Assembly: GCA_020248905.1 (NCBI GenBank) | Contig: JADCGR010000027.1 | Location: forward strand, 1 to 34,622 | Source: Curvibacter sp. | GTDB lineage: Bacteria; Pseudomonadota; Gammaproteobacteria; Burkholderiales; Burkholderiaceae_C | Direction: 5' to 3' | DNA length: 34,622 nt | Shown here: positions 1 through 10,341 of the stretch, piece after piece | How the letters are laid out: each line of letters opens with the position of its first letter | Position numbering within the stretch: position 1 is the stretch's first letter | Program-made: the position numbers and the translations under genes | The notes under the pieces: model-generated | Seen by the model: only the letters and a program-made list of their open reading frames with translations | The model's database searches: none | What the model was told of the DNA's origin: nothing

Positions 1-127
1 TCGCGATTACGCTCCACGCTTCCTTCCCACGCTCGGTCACCCTCACGCAGTTGCGCTTCGCTTTGCTCACTGTGACCAGTTCGCAGCGGGACTTGCACCC
101 GCAAGAGTGCGCCCATGCTGGGCGCAC
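1..127 (-). mobile_element. 5' end of a group II intron, probably class C (truncated by window edge)
   Basis: Read on the minus strand, this segment begins GTGCGCCCAGCATGGGCGC, matching the group II 5' consensus GUGYG and pairing into a hairpin with 9-bp arms. It continues with GCGGGTGCAAGTCCCGC, a typical domain I element, and a purine-rich GGTGACCGAGCGTGGGAAGG stretch. Only the first part of domain I is inside the window; the maturase ORF and domains V/VI would lie beyond position 1. Seven bases (TTTTCTT) separate the pntB terminator stem from the intron start. Bacterial class C introns are known to insert just behind terminator hairpins, so the site supports the class. The class assignment is inference; the group II identity rests on recognising the 5' end. 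Confidence 0.72.
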
Positions 128-130
128 AAG

Positions 131-161
131 AAAAGACCGTGCCAGCGATTCCGGCACGGTC
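131..161 (-). terminator. Rho-independent terminator of pntB, bidirectional in form
   Basis: A perfect 9-bp stem (GACCGTGCC at 135-143 with GGCACGGTC at 153-161) closes a 9-base loop. On the minus strand it is followed by TTTTCTT and lies about 55 bases after the pntB stop. On the plus strand a six-T run starts four bases after the stem, so it could also stop plus-strand transcription. Confidence 0.8.
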
Positions 162-216
162 GTGCTTTTTTCCGGTGCCGCGGATTATCCCTGTCAGGCG
201 TCGGGGTCGTCCTGGC

Positions 217-1629
<1,413 letters not shown>

Positions 1630-1659
1630 GATCGTCTTCCTACTTTTTCTTGTCTCTGT

Positions 1660-3267
1660 TCACTTGCGGAACATGGCGAGCATGCGACGCGTGACGGCGA
1701 AGCCGCCGAACATATTGATGGCCGTAAGCACGATGCCGGCAAAGGCCAGCCAGCGGATCAGCTCATCCGGGCGCCCGGCTGTGCCGGCCTCGGGCGGCGC
1801 GATCTGCACCAGGGCACCGATGGCAATGATGCTGGAGATGGCGTTGGTCACGCTCATGAGCGGCGTGTGCAGCGCGGGCGTGACGTTCCACACCACCATG
1901 TAGCCTATAAAGCAGGCCAGCACGAAGACCGTGAAGTGGCCCAGGAAGGCCGCTGGCGCATAAGCGCCGATGAACCAGAAGGCCAGCGCGGCCACGGCAA
2001 AGAGGATGGCCAGGGTCTTGGCCGGCAGCGGTGCGCTGCTGCCGTGTCCGTGACCGCCCTTTTTCTCGGCCACGGGCGCGGCGGCGGCCTTGGGCGCCGG
2101 TGCGGCCGCGGGCTTGAGCGGGGGCGCCGGCCAGGTGACGGTGCCATCCTTGATGACCGTGAGGCCACGGATGGCGTCGTCTTCCATATTCACCACGGCC
2201 ACACCGTCCTTGGCCTTGCAGAGCTCTTCGGTCAGGCGCAGCAGGTTGGTGCCGTACAGCGTGGAGGACTGCTTGGCCAGGCGCGACGCCAGGTCGGTGT
2301 AGCCCACGATCGTCACACCGTGCTTTACCACGGCCTGGCCGGGTTCGGTCAGCTCGCAGTTGCCGCCCTGCTCGGCGGCCATGTCCACGATCACGCTGCC
2401 CGGCTTCATGGACTTCACCATGTCGGCGGTGATGAGTCGTGGCGCTGGCTTGCCGGGAATGAGCGCGGTGGTGATGATGATGTCGACTTCCCTGGCCTGC
2501 TGCGCATACATGGCGCGCTGGGCGGCCTGGAAACCCTCGCTCATGACCTTGGCGTAGCCGCCCCCGCCCGAGCCCTCTTCCTCGTAGTCGACCTTGACGA
2601 ACTCGCCGCCGAGCGACACCACCTGGTCGGCCACCTCGGCGCGGGTGTCATTCGCGCGCACGATGGCACCCAGATTGGCCGCCGTGCCGATGGCCGACAG
2701 ACCCGCCACACCGGCACCGGCGATGAAAACCTTGGCCGGTGGCACCTTGCCAGCCGCCGTGATCTGGCCGTTGAAGAAGCGGCCAAATGCGTTGGCGGCC
2801 TCGATGACCGCGCGGTAGCCGCTGACACCGGCCATGGACGTCAGCGCGTCCATTTTCTGAGCGCGGCTCAGCGTGCGCGGCAGCGCGTCGATGGCCAGCA
2901 CGGTGGCCTTCTTCGCGGCGAGCTGCTGCATTAGTTCGGGGTTCTGCGCCGGCCAGACAAAACCGATCAGGGCACCGCCCTCGCGCATGAGCCTGACCTC
3001 ATCGGCAATGGGGGGGCGCACCTTGAAGACGATGTCCGAAGCCGCCCACAGCGCGGCGGCACCTGGGATCACCTCCGCGCCTGCAGCCCGGTAGGCTTCG
3101 TCGCTGAAGTTGGCCGCTTCGCCGGCACCGGATTCAACGGCCACGCGGAAGCCGAGCTTGATGAGCTTTTCGACCACGTCCGGGACGGTCGCGACGCGCT
3201 TTTCGCCCGGAAAAATTTCCCGGGGCACGCCGATGCGCTGCCCCGGCTGAACTGTGCCTGCTTGCAT
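1660..3267 (-). CDS. pntA: NAD(P) transhydrogenase subunit alpha (fused alpha1-alpha2)
   Basis: The 535-residue protein carries both parts of the alpha subunit in one chain, as in Escherichia coli rather than the split form of many alphaproteobacteria. Residues 1 to about 375 are the NAD(H)-binding domain I, opening with [18 protein letters not shown] and showing the dinucleotide fold [18 protein letters not shown] followed by the RANDTR segment. An alanine/proline-rich linker with a GGHGHGS stretch leads to a C-terminal bundle of about four membrane helices that join PntB in the proton channel. AGGAGAG lies about seven bases before the ATG. The gene is first in a pntA-pntB operon and is transcribed away from the NUDIX gene. 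Confidence 0.97.
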   Translation of the reverse strand: MQAGTVQPGQRIGVPREIFPGEKRVATVPDVVEKLIKLGFRVAVESGAGEAANFSDEAYRAAGAEVIPGAAALWAASDIVFKVRPPIADEVRLMREGGALIGFVWPAQNPELMQQLAAKKATVLAIDALPRTLSRAQKMDALTSMAGVSGYRAVIEAANAFGRFFNGQITAAGKVPPAKVFIAGAGVAGLSAIGTAANLGAIVRANDTRAEVADQVVSLGGEFVKVDYEEEGSGGGGYAKVMSEGFQAAQRAMYAQQAREVDIIITTALIPGKPAPRLITADMVKSMKPGSVIVDMAAEQGGNCELTEPGQAVVKHGVTIVGYTDLASRLAKQSSTLYGTNLLRLTEELCKAKDGVAVVNMEDDAIRGLTVIKDGTVTWPAPPLKPAAAPAPKAAAAPVAEKKGGHGHGSSAPLPAKTLAILFAVAALAFWFIGAYAPAAFLGHFTVFVLACFIGYMVVWNVTPALHTPLMSVTNAISSIIAIGALVQIAPPEAGTAGRPDELIRWLAFAGIVLTAINMFGGFAVTRRMLAMFRK

Positions 3268-3412
3268 GAAGAATCTCTCCTGGAGTTTTCAGATTTAGGC
3301 GGGCGGGCCGGCTTGGCGGGCAGCCCTGAGGGCCGCAAGCTTACCCGAGATTTACATTCGACCCGAGCATAAGCTCTATAACCATTTGGCGCACCATCCA
3401 TAATCCCGGCCT

Positions 3413-3907
3413 ATGAGCCTGCGTTGGAAGCCCAGTGTCACCGTGGCCGCGATCATCGAGCGCGAAGGCCGTTTTCTTCTTGTCAAGGAAGAGACGCCCG
3501 AGGGCCTGAGGCTCAACAACCCGGCCGGCCATCTGGACCCGGGCGAATCGCCCGCCGAGGGCTGCGCGCGGGAGGCGCTGGAGGAAACAACGCACGCTTT
3601 CACGCCCACGCACCTGCTGGGGATCTACCTCTCGCGCTTCCAGCGCGCGCAAGCCGAGGGCGGCATCGAGGACATCACCTACCTGCGCTTCGCCTACGCC
3701 GGAACGCTGGGCGAGGTGGTGCCGGGCCGCACACTGGACACCGGCATCGTGCGTACGGTGTGGATGACGCCTGCGGAAATCCGCGCCAGCACGTCGCGCC
3801 ACCGCAGCCCGCTGCTGCTGCGTTGCATGGAAGACTACCTGGCTGGCAGGCGCTATCCACTCGATCTGGTCTACACCGACCCGACTGTGCAACTGGTACA
3901 GGGCTGA
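3413..3907 (+). CDS. NUDIX hydrolase, NudJ-like phosphatase
   Basis: The 164-residue protein resembles NudJ, which hydrolyses thiamine pyrophosphates and some nucleoside di/triphosphates, and shares its position beside mnmA as in Escherichia coli. The sequence opens KPSVTVAAIIEREGRFLLVKE. The NUDIX box runs GHLDPGESPAEGCAREALEE and keeps the glutamates that bind magnesium, but the box's final glycine position holds threonine (EETTHA). The C-terminal RYPLDLVY segment resembles the corresponding RYPLEMI region of NudJ. No clear Shine-Dalgarno is visible; the ATG is chosen because it begins just before the conserved beta strand. The substrate is inferred from similarity and context. Confidence 0.88.
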   Translation: MSLRWKPSVTVAAIIEREGRFLLVKEETPEGLRLNNPAGHLDPGESPAEGCAREALEETTHAFTPTHLLGIYLSRFQRAQAEGGIEDITYLRFAYAGTLGEVVPGRTLDTGIVRTVWMTPAEIRASTSRHRSPLLLRCMEDYLAGRRYPLDLVYTDPTVQLVQG

Positions 3908-4011
3908 GGCCAGGCCCGTGCCAGCCAACGCGGTGCGCTGTCCACGATGCGGCCGATCTCTCTGCATGGCTTTCGGCCAGCTCGCGCGAGACCATCAGGC
4001 TGGCGCACTCG

Positions 4012-4521
4012 TCAGGCCCCCTGATAGAGAGTGGTCAGACGCAGGTCGGCCACCTGCAGACGCTCCATGCGCCAGAGCTGCACGGGCAGCTGCGCCGCAG
4101 CGGGTGCACCGATGACCGGCGCGCTCAGCTTGGTGAACTTGTCGTTGATGTGGGCATTGCTGAGCGGCGCCTCGGGATCGCCCTTGCGGCAGGGCGCGTA
4201 CTGCTCGACCACGCGACCATCACTCAGGGTGACGACGATGCGCGCCGCGCGCAGGGCCGGGAAGCCGGCGCTCAAGCGCGGGTCGGCCACAATCTTTGTC
4301 TTGGCCAACGCGCGCGGACGGCAGGATCGGCCAGGCGCTCCGCCTCGAAGGCGTCGAGCAGCACGGCGCTTTACAGCAGGGCGTGGGCCAGCATAGAGGG
4401 CAGGCTGAACCTGGCCTCGAAAGCCTTGAGCGGCTTGAGTTTGGCCGTCACGTCCGGCGCGGTGCGGTTCATGCTGCCGAGCGCCACCACGCGAACAAAG
4501 TACCGGTTCTGACGTAGTTCC
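4012..4521 (-). pseudogene. Decayed C-terminal fragment of an MmgE/PrpD-family protein
   Basis: Two minus-strand frames carry consecutive pieces of the C-terminal domain of the MmgE/PrpD family (2-methylcitrate or cis-aconitate dehydratase/decarboxylase-like). The first piece includes [20 protein letters not shown] then AFEARFSLPSMLAHALL, is interrupted by a TAA, and resumes with SAVLLDAFEAERLADPAVRA. A frameshift near 4310-4320 then moves the reading to ADPRLSAGFPALRAARIVVT and LSDGRVVEQYAPCRKGDPEA, ending near the TGA at 4012-4014. The N-terminal half or more of the family's usual roughly 450 residues is absent, because mnmA begins just beyond. It is a gene relic, not a translatable gene. 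The family call is from pattern recognition of the FEARFSLP and LADPAVR segments. Confidence 0.68.
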
Positions 4522-4576
4522 ATGGATTGAGCCGCAGACGGCCGAGAAATGCTGGGGCTGGAATAATCGCAGCCCT

Positions 4577-5806
4577 ATGGGCAAGTCAGGCAGGCAGCGG
4601 GTCGTGGTGGGTTTGAGCGGAGGCGTGGACTCGGCGGTCAGCGCGTGGCTGCTAAAAGCAATGGGCTACGAAGTCGTCGGCATCTTCATGAAGAACTGGG
4701 AAGATGATGATGACAGCGCGTACTGCTCCTCCAACGTCGATTTCGTGGATGCCGCCAGCGTGGCCGACGTGATCGGCATCGAGATCGAGCACGTCAACTT
4801 TGCCGCCGAGTACAAGGACCGGGTGTTTGCCGAGTTCCTGCGTGAGTACCAGGCCGGACGCACGCCCAATCCGGACATCCTGTGCAACGCCGAGATCAAG
4901 TTCAAAGCATTCCTGGACCACGCCCTGCGATTGGGCGCCGAGAAGATTGCCACGGGCCACTATGCAAGAGTCCGTCTGAGCGAGCGCACCGGCAAGCACG
5001 AGCTACTCAAGGGCCTGGATCCGGGTAAGGACCAGAGCTACTTCCTGCACCGCCTTAATCAAGCGCAACTCAGCAGGACGCTGTTCCCCGTGGGCGAGCT
5101 GCACAAGACCGAGGTGCGCCGCATCGCCGCCGAGATCGGGCTGCCCAATGCAAAGAAGAAGGACAGCACGGGCATCTGCTTTATTGGCGAGCGGCCGTTC
5201 CGCGAGTTCCTCAATCGCTACATCCAGAAGGAGCCCGGCCCGATCCGCGACGGAACGCCCGCGCCCGGCGACAAGGCCCATGGCCGCGTGATTGGCCAGC
5301 ACGTGGGCCTTAGCTTCTACACCCTGGGCCAGCGCCAGGGCCTGGGCATCGGCGGCCTCAAGGCCAAGGGGGCCCACAAGGGCGGAGGCGATCACGCGCC
5401 CTGGTTCGTCGCGCGCAAGGACATGGAAAGGAACACCCTGTGGGTCGTGCAGGGGCATGATCACCCGCAGCTGCTTTCCCGGCAGTTGCACGCCCAGGAG
5501 GCGAGCTGGATTGCGGGCGAGCCCCCACCTGCGGGCGCGATGGCGGCCAAGACCCGATACCGGCAGGCAGATGCGGCGTGCACGCTCTGCGGCATCGAAG
5601 GTAACGCCTTCAGCCTCCGTTTTCCTGAGCCGCAGTGGGCCGTCACACCCGGGCAATCCGCCGTGCTCTACGACGGCGAGGTCTGCCTGGGCGGTGGCCT
5701 GATTGACGCGGGCGCATTGACCGATAGCCTGGCGCCTGGCGGGCCCGTGGCTCCGGGCGAGGCTTGGCAAAGCAGTAGTCGCGCCTGGGCCTGGCGCCAA
5801 AAATGA
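4577..5806 (+). CDS. mnmA: tRNA-specific 2-thiouridylase MnmA
   Basis: MnmA thiolates uridine 34 of the Lys, Glu and Gln tRNAs, taking sulfur from a persulfide relay. The N-terminal ATP-pyrophosphatase P-loop is [18 protein letters not shown]. The catalytic nucleophile lies in [20 protein letters not shown], and the persulfide cysteine in [20 protein letters not shown]. The segment ATGHYARV and the tRNA-contacting [11 protein letters not shown] are also present. At 409 residues it is longer than the usual 360-375; extra length sits in a glycine/lysine-rich loop ([18 protein letters not shown]) and at the C-terminus. The start ATG follows the PrpD relic closely and no strong ribosome-binding site is seen, but the P-loop needs this start. 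Confidence 0.97.
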   Translation: MGKSGRQRVVVGLSGGVDSAVSAWLLKAMGYEVVGIFMKNWEDDDDSAYCSSNVDFVDAASVADVIGIEIEHVNFAAEYKDRVFAEFLREYQAGRTPNPDILCNAEIKFKAFLDHALRLGAEKIATGHYARVRLSERTGKHELLKGLDPGKDQSYFLHRLNQAQLSRTLFPVGELHKTEVRRIAAEIGLPNAKKKDSTGICFIGERPFREFLNRYIQKEPGPIRDGTPAPGDKAHGRVIGQHVGLSFYTLGQRQGLGIGGLKAKGAHKGGGDHAPWFVARKDMERNTLWVVQGHDHPQLLSRQLHAQEASWIAGEPPPAGAMAAKTRYRQADAACTLCGIEGNAFSLRFPEPQWAVTPGQSAVLYDGEVCLGGGLIDAGALTDSLAPGGPVAPGEAWQSSSRAWAWRQK

Positions 5807-5891
5807 GCGTGTCTGCGCCATGTTTTCTGGTGTTTGCGCCCCTTGCCTGACCGGTCATAATCACCGCCTGCTTTGAGAACAGGAACGTCCG

Positions 5892-7484
5892 ATGAATCTC
5901 CGACTCTCCCAACTGATGACGCTTGGTATCGGCACCTTCGTCGTGGCCCTGCTGGGCATCGGGCTGATCAGTGTGCTCATGCTTGAACGCGTGGCAAACC
6001 GGGTGGAGCTGCTTGTCGAGGATCGGGTTGCCAAGGTCCAGCAGCTGCGTGACGTGAAGGACAACGTCAACGTCACGTTGCGCGCCGCCCGCAACATGCT
6101 GCTTGATCCCAGCCAGCGTGACGCGGAGAAAAAACGGCTTGAGGAAGCCACGGCACTAAACGCCAGAGTGTTTGCGACACTCGACCAGACCGTTCGCACT
6201 GCCGAGGGACGGGAAATGCTGCTCAAGGCGGACAAGCTCCGCGCCAGCTACGACGAGAAGATGAAGGCTTTCCTGGCCAAGATCGATTCGGGGGACGACC
6301 TGCAGGCGACGGCGGCGCTGTTTGTAGAGATACGCCCGGTACAGACGGCCTACTTCGCTGCCGTCGATGAGATGGTCACCTTGCAGACCGGGCTGATGAC
6401 CAAGAGCAGCGAGGAGGCCCAAGGGTCGATCCGGTTCGCGCAGGGCGTACTGGTAGTCGTTGGTCTGCTGGCCGTGGTCGGGGGCACGCTCTTTGGCTGG
6501 TGGCTCGTGCGCAAGGTCACGGCCCCCTTGGGCGGCGAGCCGGACGAGGTCAACGCCGTCACCGGCGCCATCGCCAGCGGCGACTTGAGCCGCAGCATCG
6601 ACACCTCGCGCGCGCGCCCGGGCAGCATCGTCGCGTCGATGACCCATATGCAGCAATCCCTGCGCAGCATGGTGGGCGAGGTGCGCGCAAGCTCGCAGCA
6701 GATTGCTACCGGCTCCGAGGAGATCGCCATCGGCACGCTGGACCTGAGCCAGCGCACCGAGGCCCAGGCCAGCAACCTCGAACAGACGGCGGCCTCGATG
6801 GAAGAGCTCACGGGCTCAGTGCGCGCCACGGCAGATTCGGCCCGGTTGGCCAACCAGAAGGCCCAGGCCGCCGCCCAGGCCGCTGGCGTCGGCGGTGAGC
6901 GCATGGGAGAGGTGGTGAACACCATGCGGGGCATCTCTGAAGCCTCGCGCAAGATTGCCGAGATCATAGGCGTCATCGACGGCATCGCCTTCCAGACCAA
7001 CATCCTCGCGCTCAATGCGGCGGTGGAGGCCGCGCGCGCAGGGGAGCAGGGGCGCGGCTTTGCGGTGGTGGCCTCGGAGGTACGCACCCTGGCCCAGCGG
7101 TCAGCAGGCGCGGCGCGCGAAATCAAGGAACTCATCAACAGCAGCGAGCAGTGGGTCGACAAGGGCACCGAGCAGGTGGACCTCGCAGGCCAGGGCGTGC
7201 AGGACATCGTGCGACAGGTCCAGGAGGTCGGCCAACTCATCGGCGAGATCACCGAGGCGACGGTGCAGCAGACCTCGGGGATCGAGCAGGTCAACGCGGC
7301 CGTCACACAGCTGGACCAGATGACGCAGCAGAACGCCGCGCTCGTCGAGCAGAGTTCGGCGGCAGCCGCCAGCCTCAAGAACCAGGCGCAACGCCTGCAG
7401 GAGCTGGTCGCGGCATTCCGCATCGACACGGGCCCGACCCTGCCTCAGCCCACGCGTCAGGCCCTCGCCGCCCCGAGCCGCTGA
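5892..7484 (+). CDS. Methyl-accepting chemotaxis protein
   Basis: This 530-residue chemoreceptor has an N-terminal membrane helix (about residues 9-31) and a periplasmic helical sensor region consistent with a four-helix-bundle domain (about 32-180). A second membrane helix (about 183-207) and a HAMP-like linker ([20 protein letters not shown]) follow, and then the cytoplasmic signalling coiled coil. The hairpin tip [19 protein letters not shown] is intact, followed by [18 protein letters not shown], so it should couple to CheA/CheW. There is no C-terminal pentapeptide for CheR/CheB docking; it ends in a proline/alanine-rich tail. It stands 45 bases upstream of xdhC on the same strand. The ligand cannot be read from the sequence; neighbouring purine genes make a purine-related signal possible but unproven. 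Confidence 0.95.
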   Translation: MNLRLSQLMTLGIGTFVVALLGIGLISVLMLERVANRVELLVEDRVAKVQQLRDVKDNVNVTLRAARNMLLDPSQRDAEKKRLEEATALNARVFATLDQTVRTAEGREMLLKADKLRASYDEKMKAFLAKIDSGDDLQATAALFVEIRPVQTAYFAAVDEMVTLQTGLMTKSSEEAQGSIRFAQGVLVVVGLLAVVGGTLFGWWLVRKVTAPLGGEPDEVNAVTGAIASGDLSRSIDTSRARPGSIVASMTHMQQSLRSMVGEVRASSQQIATGSEEIAIGTLDLSQRTEAQASNLEQTAASMEELTGSVRATADSARLANQKAQAAAQAAGVGGERMGEVVNTMRGISEASRKIAEIIGVIDGIAFQTNILALNAAVEAARAGEQGRGFAVVASEVRTLAQRSAGAAREIKELINSSEQWVDKGTEQVDLAGQGVQDIVRQVQEVGQLIGEITEATVQQTSGIEQVNAAVTQLDQMTQQNAALVEQSSAAAASLKNQAQRLQELVAAFRIDTGPTLPQPTRQALAAPSR

Positions 7485-7538
7485 GGTGTGCCGCTCACGG
7501 CCCCGGTTCTGGACGGCCGCTGAAGTAGGATGCGCGCC

Positions 7539-8363
7539 ATGCAGCGCGCACCCCTGACCCCGGAACTCGCTCTGGCCGCGGCGCTGGAGCACACGCCGGC
7601 GGTGCGGGTGCGCGTCGTCAGCGTGCAGGGCTCCGCGCCGCGCGAAGCCGGCGCCTGGATGGCCGTGCTGGGCGACCGAGTGATCGGCACCATCGGCGGC
7701 GGCCATCTGGAGTTCGACGCCATCACACGCGCGCGTGCCGTGCTGGGCGGCACAGCCCCCCTGCCCGCCGAGCCCCAGCGCTACGCGCTGGGTCCGAGCC
7801 TGGGGCAGTGCTGCGGGGGCGTGATGTGGCTGGCGTTTGAAGTCCTCACATCGCAGGACATCGCCCACCTCACCACGGCCGTGCCTGCTGACCGGCAGCC
7901 CGTCGCGCTGTTTGGTGGCGGGCATGTGGGCCAGGCCATTGCCCGCCAGCTTGCCCATCTGCCCTTCGCCCTGCAATGGATCGACAGCCGCGACGAAATC
8001 TTCCCGCCGGACACAGCCCCACACTTCCGCTGCGAGCACTCGGACCCTGTCCAGGCCGCGGTTGCCGATCTTGTGCCGGGCTCAGCCGTGCTCATCATGA
8101 GCTTCAGCCATGCGGAGGACCTGGAGATCCTGTCGCAGTGCCTGTTGCGCGCCCGTGAGAGGGACGACCTGCCCTACATCGGCCTCATCGGCAGCCAGAC
8201 CAAATGGGCCACCTTCCGACACCGGCTGGAGGCGCGGGGTTTTGGTGCAGGGGACTTTGCCCGCGTGACCTGCCCCATCGGCGTGCCAGGCATATCGGGC
8301 AAGCAGCCCGAGGTGATTGCAGTGGCGGTGGCGGCGCAGCTGCTGCAGCGCTCACTTCGCTGA
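7539..8363 (+). CDS. xdhC: Xanthine dehydrogenase accessory protein XdhC
   Basis: XdhC binds molybdenum cofactor, assists its sulfuration and inserts it into the XdhB subunit. Visible family marks are VVSVQGSAPREAGAWMAV near the N-terminus, the glycine-rich TIGGGHLEFDAI, the cysteine pair in LGQCCGGVMW, and a Rossmann-like FGGGHVGQAIARQL in the second half. The C-terminal YIGLIGSQTKWATF and CPIGVPGISGKQPEVIAVA stretches are also typical. Of two ATGs nine bases apart, the second (7539) is preferred because GTAGG lies nine bases before it and abuts the first; the product is 274 residues. The partner genes xdhA and xdhB lie over 7 kb away on the other strand. The end overlaps the convergent LysR gene by 12 bases. 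Confidence 0.95.
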   Translation: MQRAPLTPELALAAALEHTPAVRVRVVSVQGSAPREAGAWMAVLGDRVIGTIGGGHLEFDAITRARAVLGGTAPLPAEPQRYALGPSLGQCCGGVMWLAFEVLTSQDIAHLTTAVPADRQPVALFGGGHVGQAIARQLAHLPFALQWIDSRDEIFPPDTAPHFRCEHSDPVQAAVADLVPGSAVLIMSFSHAEDLEILSQCLLRARERDDLPYIGLIGSQTKWATFRHRLEARGFGAGDFARVTCPIGVPGISGKQPEVIAVAVAAQLLQRSLR

Positions 8364-9281
8364 TTCACGCACTTCAGAGCCACTGCACTGCGCGAGCACC
8401 CAACGCTTGAAGTTCACGAGTGGTGGATGGTTTAGGCGGGCCGCGGGGTAACAGAGGAAATACCCCATTTCCTCCTGATGCCGCTGATCAAGCGGAGCTA
8501 TCACCGTTCCGGCAGAGAGGTCGTCTTCCACGAGGCATCTTGGGACCAAGGCTAATCCCATGCCAACCGCTACGGCCCGTATCAGGCTGTGGTACTGGTC
8601 AAACTGAGGGCCTGACATGGTCTTGAGGCCCTGAACGTCGTTCCTCAGACTCCAACGAGACCACGCCTGGGGCACCGAGGTATGGTGCAGCAAAACGAAC
8701 TTGCTCACGTCAGCAGGCTTGCGCAGGGTCGGGCTACCTTTGCGGGAAGGCGGCGCAATCAACGCCACGTCTCGCCCCGTCAGATACTCGGCTTGCGCGC
8801 CGGGCCAATGACCTTCCCCATAAAGAATCGAACAGTCTAGGTCTGCACGCAGGAAATCGTACCCCTGTGCATGGGGCACAAAATGCAGCGCGATTTGCGG
8901 ACACGCTTTCTGAAAGTCAGGAAGGCGGGGAATCAACCACTTTGCGCCGAAGGTTGGCAGCGTTGAAATGAACAGCGCACCGCCACCGTCACCACTTGTG
9001 ATGAGATCCAAAGTCGCTGCCTCGATTTGGACAAGTAGCGGCCTGATTGCAGCTTCATATCGCTCCCCGGCGAGCGACAACGTAAGGCGCTTGCGCACAC
9101 GCTCGAACAACGATACGCCGACCCAGCGCTCCAGCTCCTGAATTTGTTTGCTTACAGCACTCTGCGTCAGGTGCAGCGACTCGGCAGCTTGAGAAATACT
9201 CCCGAAACGAGCGGTGGCAACAAATGCACGCAGCAAGTGCAGTGGAGGCGTAGTTCGACGTGGTGAATACATCAAGATCAT
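8352..9281 (-). CDS. LysR-family transcriptional regulator (GcvA-like subgroup)
   Basis: The 309-residue protein has an N-terminal winged helix-turn-helix (PPLHLLRAFVATARFGSISQ, then AAESLHLTQSAVSKQIQELE) and a C-terminal type-2 periplasmic-binding-like effector domain. The start could equally be the ATG three codons further in, since neither has a good ribosome-binding site. It is divergent from the Bug-type binding protein gene, with about 90 bases between them. That is the standard arrangement for a LysR regulator controlling its neighbour, so it probably senses the substrate or product of the Bug/amidohydrolase pair. Base composition is less GC-rich than the core genes to the left. Confidence 0.94.
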   Translation of the reverse strand: MILMYSPRRTTPPLHLLRAFVATARFGSISQAAESLHLTQSAVSKQIQELERWVGVSLFERVRKRLTLSLAGERYEAAIRPLLVQIEAATLDLITSGDGGGALFISTLPTFGAKWLIPRLPDFQKACPQIALHFVPHAQGYDFLRADLDCSILYGEGHWPGAQAEYLTGRDVALIAPPSRKGSPTLRKPADVSKFVLLHHTSVPQAWSRWSLRNDVQGLKTMSGPQFDQYHSLIRAVAVGMGLALVPRCLVEDDLSAGTVIAPLDQRHQEEMGYFLCYPAARLNHPPLVNFKRWVLAQCSGSEVRESAK

Positions 9282-9373
9282 TCTAGTTGGGAATGTTTAT
9301 CGTCGAGTTTTTCGTTTGTCTTGCCTGCCGATCACAACCAAGATCACGACATCGAAACAAACGAGGACTTCAA

Positions 9374-10333
9374 ATGCGAAGAAGACAGTTTCTAGCCGTT
9401 GGCTGTATTTCATTTTGTCCAGGATTTGCGTCAGCGCAAAATCAGACCACGCGTCTAATTGTCCCGTTTCCACCCGGCGGCGCCACGGATGTGACGGCAA
9501 GAGTACTGACTGAGCCGCTTGCTCGCATTCTTGGTCACGCCGTCATTGTTGAGAACCGTGCTGGCGCTGGAGGTTCGATCGGGATGACCGAGGTTGCCCG
9601 TGCTGCGCCGGATGGTCATACATTGGGCGTTGCAACACTATCGACGCACGGCGTAAACCCAGCGGTTTACAAGAAACTGCCTTATGACCCAGTGAAGGAT
9701 TTCGCACCGGTTACCGAGGTCGTCAAGGCACCAGGCGTATTGCTGATCAACGCCACCCTACCGGTAAACGATTTGGCCGGGTTTGTCGCGTACCTCAAAG
9801 CCAACCCGGGCAAGGTGATGTATGCATCTCCGGGCAATGGAACCATAGGCCATATGTGGGGAGAACTCTTCAAGAGTACGACGAATACGTTCATGCTCCA
9901 TATTCCGTACCGTGGCGCCGGCCCGGCGATGAACGATCTACTGGCAGGGCAGGTTATGGCCAGTTTTGACCAGGTCGCATCTGCGCTACCGCATATTCAG
10001 TCGGGTAAGCTGCGTGCGTTGGCGGTGTCGTGGAGCAAGCGACTCGACGTACTACCAAACACTCCTACCTACGCCGAAGCGGGTCTCGCCGGCAATAACG
10101 ATCCCTCTTGGTTCGGTCTGGTTGCTCCCTCTGGCACGCCCGCGACCGTCACTGGCCGCCTGCAAGTAGCGGTCACGAAGGCACTGGCCGAACCGGCAGT
10201 CCGCGAGCGCCTTGCCGGATTAGGACTATTCCCCACGGGGTCATCGCCTGCAGCCTTTAGGGCGCAGATTTCTTACGAGATCGAAAAGATGAAGCGGATT
10301 GGCGAGTTCGCAAAAATCAGCCTAGACAGTTGA
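9374..10333 (+). CDS. Bug-family periplasmic substrate-binding protein (TctC-like)
   Basis: Members of this betaproteobacterial family bind small carboxylates, amides or amino-acid-like ligands and usually act with TctAB-type membrane proteins or as sensors. The ATG at 9374 is chosen because GAGGA lies seven bases upstream; it gives 319 residues starting with a signal sequence MRRRQFLAVGCISFCPGFAS of twin-arginine character. The mature part shows the family's opening LIVPFPPGGATDVTARVLTE, then IVENRAGAGGSIGMTEVA and the later PYRGAGPAMNDLLAGQV. No transporter membrane subunits are in the window. It overlaps or abuts the amidohydrolase gene downstream, so the pair is probably co-transcribed. 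Confidence 0.93.
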   Translation: MRRRQFLAVGCISFCPGFASAQNQTTRLIVPFPPGGATDVTARVLTEPLARILGHAVIVENRAGAGGSIGMTEVARAAPDGHTLGVATLSTHGVNPAVYKKLPYDPVKDFAPVTEVVKAPGVLLINATLPVNDLAGFVAYLKANPGKVMYASPGNGTIGHMWGELFKSTTNTFMLHIPYRGAGPAMNDLLAGQVMASFDQVASALPHIQSGKLRALAVSWSKRLDVLPNTPTYAEAGLAGNNDPSWFGLVAPSGTPATVTGRLQVAVTKALAEPAVRERLAGLGLFPTGSSPAAFRAQISYEIEKMKRIGEFAKISLDS

Positions 10334-10341
10334 CGCAAAAG

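Noticed and set aside
1-127. tRNA or other structured RNA gene in the first bases
   Set aside because: Hairpins are present but no cloverleaf or TTC loop fits; the GTGCG start and domain I features fit a group II intron better.
3908-4011. Possible continuation of the PrpD relic or another gene fragment downstream of it
   Set aside because: Short stretches such as LAESHAE look protein-like but need a frameshift and match no family I can name.
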